The notes below the pieces were generated by a model, which ran no database searches, was not told the origin of the DNA, and was given only the letters and a program-made list of their open reading frames with translations. The position numbers and the translations under genes were made by a program. 40,089 nucleotides of DNA, taken from positions 1 to 40,089 of the forward strand of contig NZ_LOEP01000036.1 in the NCBI RefSeq assembly GCF_001482285.1. Direction: 5' to 3'. Below, piece by piece: positions 34,776-40,089 of this stretch; position 1 is the first letter of the stretch, and every line of letters starts with the position of its first letter. The stretch is from Haloferax sp. Q22 (GTDB lineage Archaea; Halobacteriota; Halobacteria; Halobacteriales; Haloferacaceae).

Positions 34776-35177
34776 TCAGGCCGCGGGTCTGGTGCGGCGG
34801 GCGGCCGAGCGGTCGTGCAGCATGCTTCCGAGTGCGCCGCCGACAGCGCCGGGGATACCCGCGAGGGCGATGATGACGATGGCCGCGGCGAACACGGTCA
34901 GGCCGAAGAACACGCCCGCGAACAGGACGTTCATGATGACGAGGCCGATGGCGACGATAATCGCGCCCAGCGTCGTGCCGACGAGGCCGTTGAGCGCACC
35001 GTCGGCCATGCCGGTCGTGACGAGGTAGCCGGCGACGAGGCCGCCGATGATACCCGTGAGGACGTAGCCGACCGTGGGGAGCGTGACGTTCGTGAATGGG
35101 ACCGCGAAGCCGCTGAGGATGCCGACGACTACGGTCGCGATGAACCCGTAGGCGATGGCGCGCATGTTGAACTTCAT
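34776..35177 (-). CDS. DUF5518 family membrane protein
   Basis: The 133-residue protein consists almost entirely of four hydrophobic helices rich in Gly, Val and Ala (about residues 6-28, 34-55, 62-85 and 90-118). It has a short basic tail (HDRSAARRTRPAA). It fits the haloarchaeal DUF5518 family, which has no known function. ATG 35177 is used; ATG 35165 (MRAIAYGF) is an alternative because a TATTTA box at 35186-35191 would suit a start there slightly better. It is transcribed alone, with the divergent methylthiotransferase 258 bases away. Confidence 0.78.
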   Translation of the reverse strand: MKFNMRAIAYGFIATVVVGILSGFAVPFTNVTLPTVGYVLTGIIGGLVAGYLVTTGMADGALNGLVGTTLGAIIVAIGLVIMNVLFAGVFFGLTVFAAAIVIIALAGIPGAVGGALGSMLHDRSAARRTRPAA

Positions 35178-35435
35178 AGCGGATCTAAATACACCACTTG
35201 AGATAATGAATTATATTCGTCCTTGAGCGGATGATACGGCCGGCACGAGACTCCTCGGCGACGGAGCGTCCGGCCGGCGCGATGCTCTGTTCAGCGTGTT
35301 CGTCGGCGTCGGCGGCGGCATCCACGTCAAGCGGGTGGTGGCGTTCGAGAGACGATATCACGACCCGCGGACGCCGGTAGTCTCGGGGGAGACCGCGGCG
35401 TTTTTGCCCGCTGACCCGGTACGTGGGATAACCGA
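35178..35435. other. 258-base divergent intergenic region
   Basis: The left part is AT-rich (35185-35220, with TATTTA and ATATAAT motifs) and probably carries the promoter of the DUF5518 gene. The right part carries TTTTTGCC near 35400-35407, about 30 bases before ATG 35436. The middle shows no credible gene; readings there are short and unsupported. Confidence 0.4.
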
Positions 35436-36725
35436 ATGGCCCGATACCACATCGAGACATACGGCTGTACCTCGAACCGCGGCGAGAGCCGCGCCATCGA
35501 GAGCGCGCTCCGCGACGCCGGTCACTACCGCGTCGACGGGCCCGAGGAGGCCGATGTCGCCATCATGAACACCTGTACGGTCGTGGAGAAGACGGAGCGG
35601 AACATGCTCCGTCGGGCCAAAGAGCTGGAGGCGGAGACGGCGGACCTCATCATCACGGGCTGTATGGCGCTCGCGCAGGGCAACGACTTCCGCGAGGAGG
35701 GCATCGACGCCCAGATTCTCCACTGGGACGACGTGCCGACCGCCGTCACCAACGGCGAGTGTCCGACTCCCGGTCCCGGCGTCGAGCCCGTCTTGGACGG
35801 CGTCGTCGGCATCCTGCCCATCGCCCGCGGCTGTATGTCGAACTGCTCGTACTGCATCACGAAGTTCGCCACGGGGCGGGTCGATTCGCCCTCCGTCGAC
35901 GAGAACGTCGAGAAGGCGCGGGCGCTCGTCCACGCCGGCGCGAAGGAACTCCGCATCACGGGGCAGGACACCGGCGTCTACGGCTGGGACAAGGGCGACC
36001 GGAAGCTCCCCGAGCTACTGGACCGCATCTGCACCGAAATCGACGGCGAGTTCCGCGTCCGCGTCGGCATGGCCAACCCCGGCGGCGTCCACGGCATCCG
36101 CGAGGAACTCGCCGCGGTGTTCGCCGAACACGACAAGCTCTACAACTTCATCCACGCGCCGGTGCAGTCCGGCTCCGACGAGGTGCTCGAACACATGCGC
36201 CGCCAGCACCGCGTCGACAAGTTCAGAGAAATCGTCGAGACGTTTGACCGGGAGCTTGCGTACTGGACGCTCTCGACGGACTTCATCGTCGGCTACCCGA
36301 CCGAGACCGACGCGGACCACGAGCGGTCGATGGAGCTGCTCCGCGAGATTCGCCCCGAGAAGGTCAACGTCACGCGCTTCTCGAAGCGCCCCGGCACCGA
36401 CGCCGCCGACCTGAAGGGCCTCGGCGGGACGCTCAAAAAGGAGCGCTCCAAGGAGATGTCCGAGGCGAAGATGGACATCGTCGCCGCCGCCTACGACGAG
36501 ATGGTCGGCACGGAGCGTGAGGTGCTCGTCGTCCAAGAGGGCACCGGCGACTCTGTGAAGTGCCGCGACGAGGCCTACCGCCAGATAATCGTCCAGAACG
36601 CGACCGAACACGGTCTCGAACCCGGCGACTTCGCCCGCGTGAAGGTGACCTCCCACCAGACCGTCTACGCCTTCGCAGAACCGGTCGAGGCACAGCCCGA
36701 ACCGCGAGAGCCGACCGCCGCCTGA
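35436..36725 (+). CDS. tRNA N6-threonylcarbamoyladenosine methylthiotransferase (archaeal MtaB-like)
   Basis: The 429-residue protein has all three domains of the MiaB/MtaB family. The UPF0004 domain has C11, C47 and C76 (YGC, NTCTV, TGCM) for the auxiliary 4Fe-4S cluster. The radical-SAM domain has C133-x3-C137-x2-C140 (CMSNCSYC), and a C-terminal TRAM-like domain follows (about residues 355-420). The archaeal/eukaryotic branch (CDKAL1-like) adds methylthio to t6A37 in tRNAs reading ANN codons. The sequence ends in a short Pro/Glu tail. It appears monocistronic. Assignment to the t6A branch rests on archaeal origin and overall pattern. Confidence 0.92.
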   Translation: MARYHIETYGCTSNRGESRAIESALRDAGHYRVDGPEEADVAIMNTCTVVEKTERNMLRRAKELEAETADLIITGCMALAQGNDFREEGIDAQILHWDDVPTAVTNGECPTPGPGVEPVLDGVVGILPIARGCMSNCSYCITKFATGRVDSPSVDENVEKARALVHAGAKELRITGQDTGVYGWDKGDRKLPELLDRICTEIDGEFRVRVGMANPGGVHGIREELAAVFAEHDKLYNFIHAPVQSGSDEVLEHMRRQHRVDKFREIVETFDRELAYWTLSTDFIVGYPTETDADHERSMELLREIRPEKVNVTRFSKRPGTDAADLKGLGGTLKKERSKEMSEAKMDIVAAAYDEMVGTEREVLVVQEGTGDSVKCRDEAYRQIIVQNATEHGLEPGDFARVKVTSHQTVYAFAEPVEAQPEPREPTAA

Positions 36726-36787
36726 GCGGTCGATTCCGCGCCGTTTCGCGCTGTTTCAGGGCCGCTCCGCCGGCTCGCACTCGTTTC

Positions 36788-37294
36788 TCAGTTCTCGTCG
36801 CGCCCCGGAACACCGTCTTCGCCGACCCGGAGAAACATCCCTTTCGACGCCGGCGCGGTCGGTTCGAATCCCCAGCGCTCGTAGTAGCCGTCCACGTCGG
36901 CGAGGAGGTTCACGAACGCCGACGGCGGGGCCTCGCGGTCGAGGTAGGCCACGAGCGCGTCCATCACGCGAGTGCCGAGGCCGCGGCCCTGATGGTCGGG
37001 GTGGACCGCCACGTCGACGACCTGAAAGACGGTGCCGCCGTCGCCGACAAGCCGACCCATGCCGACGATGCGCTCGTCCGAGCCGTCGTCGCCGGTCGCT
37101 CCCTCGAAGACGACGCGCACGCCGAAAATCGTGTTCGGAACGCCGCGCTCGGCGGCCGCGAGGGTGCGCGGGGGCATCCCGGCGGCGTCGCGGAGGGAGA
37201 CGTACGTTTCGGGGTCGGGAAACTCGGGGACGAGGCGGTAGTGGTCGGTCACGAGTCGACCGTCGAACCGCCCCGTCCTAACGGTTTCTCTCAC
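36788..37294 (-). CDS. GNAT family N-acetyltransferase
   Basis: From GTG 37294 the protein has 168 residues. The acetyl-CoA motif A is VVDVAVHPDHQGRGLGTRVM, with the Q-x-x-G-x-G/A loop as QGRGLG. Other GNAT parts are visible: TYVSLRDAAGM, a beta-bulge strand VGMGRLVGDGG and the C-terminal YYERWGFEPTAP. The substrate is unknown. No ATG lies at the family-like start, so GTG 37294 (giving RETVRTGRFDGRLVTDHY) is my choice; GTG 37252 is possible. The longer frame to 37486 is antisense to the signal peptidase gene. The two genes are divergent with 49 bases between starts. Confidence 0.85.
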   Translation of the reverse strand: MRETVRTGRFDGRLVTDHYRLVPEFPDPETYVSLRDAAGMPPRTLAAAERGVPNTIFGVRVVFEGATGDDGSDERIVGMGRLVGDGGTVFQVVDVAVHPDHQGRGLGTRVMDALVAYLDREAPPSAFVNLLADVDGYYERWGFEPTAPASKGMFLRVGEDGVPGRDEN

Positions 37295-37343
37295 GCCGGT
37301 GTCGGCAACAAGATTGATAGCGACTCGCGGGGTGGCAGCATCC

Positions 37344-37931
37344 GTGTCCGACGGCAGTCCATCGGAGGTCCGAACGTTCGCGAGAGACACGCTGGAGACG
37401 GTCGCTATCGTCGCCGCGGTCGGCGCGGTGCTCTTTGCGGTGAGCGGCGTGTGGCCCCCGATGGTCGCTATCGAGAGCGGGAGCATGCAACCGACCCTCG
37501 AACGCGGCGACCTCGTCGTCGTGACCGCGGAGGGTCGCTACGGCGGTCCCGCGGCCGACGAGCACGGCGTGGTCACGGCCAACGCGAGCGAGGGCTACGG
37601 GCGACTCGGCGGCTCGGGCGACGTCGTCGTCTACGACGCGCCGTCGCACTCCACGCCCATTATCCACCGTGCGGTCTTCTGGGTCGACGACGGGGAGAAC
37701 TGGTACGACCGGACCAACGAGTCCTACGTTGACGGCGCGGACTCCTGTGCGGAACTCCTGAACTGCCCCGCGCCGCACGCCGGCTACGTCACCCGCGGCG
37801 ACAACAACGACTACTACGACCAAGCGCGAGGCATCGCCTCGCCCGTCCGGCCCGACTGGGTGCAGGCGAAAGGCCAGTTCCACGTGCCGTATCTCGGGGA
37901 ACTGCGGTTAGAACTGCAGAAACTGCTCTGA
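37344..37931 (+). CDS. Signal peptidase I (S26, archaeal/ER Sec11 type)
   Basis: The 195-residue protein has one N-terminal membrane helix (about residues 16-36). The nucleophile block ESGSMQPTLERGDLV has S47, followed by H108 (PIIHRAV) and D153 (VTRGDNND), the Ser-His-Asp arrangement of archaeal signal peptidases. It removes Sec signal peptides on the outer face of the membrane. An insert between Ser and His (about residues 60-100) is typical of haloarchaeal forms. GTG 37344 fits a TTGATAG box about 28 bases upstream; the frame open from 37299 adds residues with no support. Confidence 0.9.
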   Translation: MSDGSPSEVRTFARDTLETVAIVAAVGAVLFAVSGVWPPMVAIESGSMQPTLERGDLVVVTAEGRYGGPAADEHGVVTANASEGYGRLGGSGDVVVYDAPSHSTPIIHRAVFWVDDGENWYDRTNESYVDGADSCAELLNCPAPHAGYVTRGDNNDYYDQARGIASPVRPDWVQAKGQFHVPYLGELRLELQKLL

Positions 37932-37946
37932 GGGGTCGCCGACGCG

Positions 37947-38882
37947 TCAGCGACCGTCGCCGCCGTCGGGCGAGAACATGGTGTAACGCTCCGTCTCGTC
38001 GTCTTCCTTCCACTCGCCGAGTTCCCGCGGGTCGATGTGGACGAACACGTCGTCCACCTCGTCGATGTTCCGAATAGCTTGGACGACCCACGTCTCGATG
38101 TCGTGGGCCTCGGCAATCGTCATGTCGCCTTCGACCTCGATGTGGAGGCTCACGTCGATTTCGGGGCCGACGTAGTGGGCGACCACGTCGTGTGCGCCGT
38201 AGACGTCGGGGTGCGACAGGGCGGTCTGGACGATGAGCGCTCGGAGATACTCCGGCGGGGCGGCCCCGACGAGGTAGTTCACGTTGTCGCGGACGATTTC
38301 GTAGCCGGTGTAGACGATGCCGATGGAGACGACCATGGCGGCCAGCGGGTCCAAGATGGGGTAGCCGAACTGGCCGCCGACCACGCCGACGAGCGCCGCG
38401 CCGGCGGTGAGGATGTCGTTTCGGTTATCGACGCCGGCGGCGACGAGCGCGGGCGAGTTCTGCTCGCGGCCGACCGAGTAGCAGTAGCGGTAGAGGACGT
38501 ACTTGGCCGCCGCCGCGACGACGAGGACGACGACGCCGAGCATCCCCGCGTCCCCGCCGTAGGTTCCGGTGAGGATGCTGGACGTGCTCTGCCAGAGAAT
38601 CGCCCCGCCGGCGGCGAAGATGCCGACCGCGACGAAAAGCGAGACGAACGGTTCGATTCGCTCGTGGCCGTGAGGGTGTTCCCAGTCCGGGGGTTTCGTC
38701 GTCAGGTAGAGGCCGCCGAGGATGATTGTGCTGTAGACAACGTCCGAGAGACTGTTGACCGCCTCGGACCCGAGGGCCAGACTCCCGGTCGTCCACCACA
38801 CGCCGCCCTTCCCGAAGACGAGAAGCAGATTCGCCACGAGGACGACGAATCCGACCCGACGGATGGCCCGCTTTCGCTCCAT
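37947..38882 (-). CDS. Cation diffusion facilitator (CDF) metal exporter
   Basis: The 311-residue protein has six membrane helices (about residues 10-215) and a C-terminal cytoplasmic domain of the CDF fold (VYGAHDVVAHYVGPEIDVSLHIEV split over residues 235-260). The helix 2 motif reads SEAVNSLSD (N43-x3-D47) and helix 5 reads DNRND, so the usual His/Asp at the helix 2 site is Asn. This may alter metal preference from Zn2+ towards Mn2+, Fe2+ or another ion, an inference only. An acidic tail follows. The TATA-like GCATTTGAA around 38905-38913 lies about 27 bases before ATG 38882. It converges on the signal peptidase gene. Confidence 0.9.
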   Translation of the reverse strand: MERKRAIRRVGFVVLVANLLLVFGKGGVWWTTGSLALGSEAVNSLSDVVYSTIILGGLYLTTKPPDWEHPHGHERIEPFVSLFVAVGIFAAGGAILWQSTSSILTGTYGGDAGMLGVVVLVVAAAAKYVLYRYCYSVGREQNSPALVAAGVDNRNDILTAGAALVGVVGGQFGYPILDPLAAMVVSIGIVYTGYEIVRDNVNYLVGAAPPEYLRALIVQTALSHPDVYGAHDVVAHYVGPEIDVSLHIEVEGDMTIAEAHDIETWVVQAIRNIDEVDDVFVHIDPRELGEWKEDDETERYTMFSPDGGDGR

Positions 38883-38963
38883 TACCGTGGCTTTCGGGAG
38901 TGGGGTTCAAATGCGCTTCGGGCCGGAGCGGCCTATTAGACGCACTTGACGTGAGTTTTAGAG

Positions 38964-39533
38964 TCAGTCTAATTCGAAGTGAACCGCGTCGTCGTCGCCG
39001 TCGACAGCCGCGCCGTCGAGTCCGGCGAACGCCTCGTGAAGTTGGTCGTAGGAGTCGTCGAGCGCCTGCACGAGCACTTTCGTGTCGGAGATGACCGGCA
39101 TGAAGTTGGTGTCGCCGCTCCACCGCGGGACGACGTGCGTGTGGAGGTGGTCGTCGATGGAGCCGCCGGCGGCCGAGCCGCCGAGGTTCTCGCCTGCGTT
39201 GCAGCCGTCGGGGTCGAAGGCGGCGTCTAACGCGGTGAGCGTCTTCGATTTGAGCCGCGCGTGATCGAGGAGTTCCGCGTCCGAGAGGGCGGCGAACTCG
39301 CCGGTGTGGCGGTACGGGATGACCATGACGTGGCCCGGCGCGTAGGGGTAGTTGTTCAGGAGGACGAACGAGTGCGGGGAGCGGGCGACGATTTTGCTCT
39401 CTCGGTCGTCGTCGCGCTCGGGGAGCGCACAGAAGGGACAGCGGTCGTCGTCCGGGTCGTCGGCGTCGGCCGCGTCTTGGTCGTCGTCGCGGGCGACCCA
39501 CTCGATGCGCCACGGGGCGAACAGTTGGTCCAT
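38964..39533 (-). CDS. HIT-family nucleotide hydrolase
   Basis: The 189-residue protein contains the histidine triad HLHTHVVPRW (H129, H131, H133), preceded by a zinc-type CPFC (about residues 32-35) and the substrate-binding NNYPYAPGHVMVIPYRH. It resembles Fhit/HIT members with AP4A- or AMP-derivative-hydrolase activity. The N-terminus has a long Asp-rich insert (DDDQDAADADDPDDD) just before CPFC. It is the last gene with the normal base composition of this chromosome; the AT-rich segment starts shortly beyond. The exact nucleotide substrate is unknown. Confidence 0.9.
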   Translation of the reverse strand: MDQLFAPWRIEWVARDDDQDAADADDPDDDRCPFCALPERDDDRESKIVARSPHSFVLLNNYPYAPGHVMVIPYRHTGEFAALSDAELLDHARLKSKTLTALDAAFDPDGCNAGENLGGSAAGGSIDDHLHTHVVPRWSGDTNFMPVISDTKVLVQALDDSYDQLHEAFAGLDGAAVDGDDDAVHFELD

Positions 39534-39621
39534 GTGGGTGGACTGACGGCGATGGCCAAGACGTTTCGGTTGGCTGAAAGCGGTTTTAAACCGGAGAAGT
39601 GGAGAGATGATGAAACCGCGC

Positions 39622-39789
39622 TCAACCCCGGACTATCAGCAAGTACCGAAGTACGACAATACTGAGTACAACACCGAATAACCCGTACTCAATGCTGGTC
39701 GCGTAAAAATAGAACAAGAACCCGATTATCGCGCTGGATACGAGAATGACTATCCAACTTCGTGTCTGGTTCATTTTTCTACTGTTCAT
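39622..39789 (-). CDS. Two-helix membrane microprotein in AT-rich segment, unrecognised
   Basis: This ORF encodes 55 residues. A short basic N-terminus (MNSRKMNQTRS) precedes two hydrophobic segments, about residues 12-31 (WIVILVSSAIIGFLFYFYAT) and 36-52 (YGLFGVVLSIVVLRYLL). It ends with the short basic VRG. The codons are AT-rich, unlike all neighbours, which suggests transfer. A TATATATAAA run (39804-39814) lies about 20-25 bases upstream of the ATG; ATG 39774 is an alternative start. I recognise no family. Small two-helix proteins of this kind include toxins, holin-like proteins and immunity proteins, but nothing here shows which, if any, applies. It is divergent from the partial ORF at 39814. 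Confidence 0.5.
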   Translation of the reverse strand: MNSRKMNQTRSWIVILVSSAIIGFLFYFYATSIEYGLFGVVLSIVVLRYLLIVRG

Positions 39790-39816
39790 TTTATTGTTTG
39801 CTGTTTATATATAGTG
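39790..39816. promoter_or_regulatory. Divergent AT-rich promoter region
   Basis: This 27-base stretch is over 80% A/T and includes TTTATATATAG. It separates the start of the minus-strand microprotein (39789) from the likely GTG start of the plus-strand ORF (39814). TATATATAAA serves the minus strand. For the plus strand, TTTTATT (about 39788-39794) would suit GTG 39814. Confidence 0.45.
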
Positions 39817-40089
39817 TCGATTTTATTGAAAGTTATTGGTGCTCAGAGCGGAGCCAGAGTTACGCTTGATTTTGTACCTTCACCGTCCGGTGGCGAGTAT
39901 TTGCATGGGAACTACCCTCATCTTGAACGTGCAATTCTCGCCCAAATAGCACGTGCTCTGGGCGTAATACGACTTCAAAAAGCAGTTCCAAGTGCCAATA
40001 ACGAGGGTGTCATAGAAGAGTTCTCACACCGTGATCACGGTACTTCCCGGATTGTCTCCACGTTCGTAGTTGGTGATTGCGACGACGAG
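39814..40089 (+). CDS. Unrecognised ORF running off the window, in AT-rich segment
   Basis: The frame is open from GTG 39814 (or TTG 39826) to the end of the window, giving 92 visible codons. All three minus-strand frames and the other plus frame I read (the one in step with GTG 39839) are closed by stops. The visible part includes GARVTLDFVPSPSGGEYLHG, then a helix-like ERAILAQIARALGV, a polar stretch and STFVVGDCDDE. It looks soluble with no signal peptide. I do not recognise a family. Codon use is AT-rich, like the divergent microprotein and unlike the rest of the window. It may be the first gene of an acquired segment that continues to the right. Confidence 0.45.
   Translation, partial: MSILLKVIGAQSGARVTLDFVPSPSGGEYLHGNYPHLERAILAQIARALGVIRLQKAVPSANNEGVIEEFSHRDHGTSRIVSTFVVGDCDDE

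Noticed and set aside
40028..40041. 14-base perfect palindrome ACCGTGATCACGGT
   Set aside because: It lies inside the open frame at the right edge. Two or three such palindromes are expected by chance in 40 kb.
1..40089. Search for CRISPR arrays, tRNA/rRNA genes, IS elements and replication origins
   Set aside because: No spaced direct repeats, cloverleaf sequences, transposase motifs, Orc/Cdc6 gene or ORB-like repeats were seen by eye.

Overview
The window is a piece of a haloarchaeal chromosome, very probably Haloferax or a close relative. The evidence is the high GC with strong C/G third-position bias, acidic proteins, Tat signals with haloarchaeal lipoboxes (LAGC, VAGC), leaderless genes with a TATA-like box about 25-30 bases before the start codon, and a small protein (21157-21420) that matches my memory of Haloferax SAMP1 almost residue for residue. 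Genes are dense and no gap between genes exceeds 300 bases. I see no rRNA, tRNA, CRISPR array, insertion sequence or integrase.

Layout. 1-600: end of a Vms1/eRF1-like gene cut by the window edge. 714-2777: tandem pair resembling DgcN-DgcA, a D-glutamate catabolic module. 2805-6728: membrane protein, PspA, alpha/beta hydrolase and a second membrane protein. 6783-9578 (minus): RecA/KaiC-like protein with a broken Walker A, a coiled-coil zinc-ribbon protein with a single-base frameshift, a Cys4 protein and transcription factor TFS. 9672-12167: a beta-RFAP synthase homologue and two Tat-exported proteins. 12269-15152: pyrG-guaAb-DUF7126 nucleotide operon ending in a hairpin terminator. 15288-17077: acetyltransferase, aldo-keto reductase and a tiny zinc finger. 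17144-20908: PEP carboxylase divergent from an orphan Rieske protein. 21157-25490: SAMP1 and two paralogous TrkA-C-type membrane proteins, divergent from a TVGYG potassium channel.

25523-30950 reads as a nucleoside-catabolism neighbourhood: uridine phosphorylase (coupled to an HPP/Usp membrane protein), a PfkB kinase that may act on ribose-1-phosphate, and deoxyribose-phosphate aldolase, with two small membrane proteins between them. 31028-39533 holds a Ca/Na exchanger, two overlapping PQQ-propeller lipoprotein genes, a DUF5518 protein, a tRNA methylthiotransferase, a GNAT, a signal peptidase, a CDF transporter and a HIT protein.

The last 430 bases differ sharply. GC falls to about 45% by hand count, and the stretch holds a 55-residue two-helix membrane protein divergent from an unrecognised ORF that runs off the window. 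This looks like the edge of an acquired segment and is the likeliest place for something undescribed.
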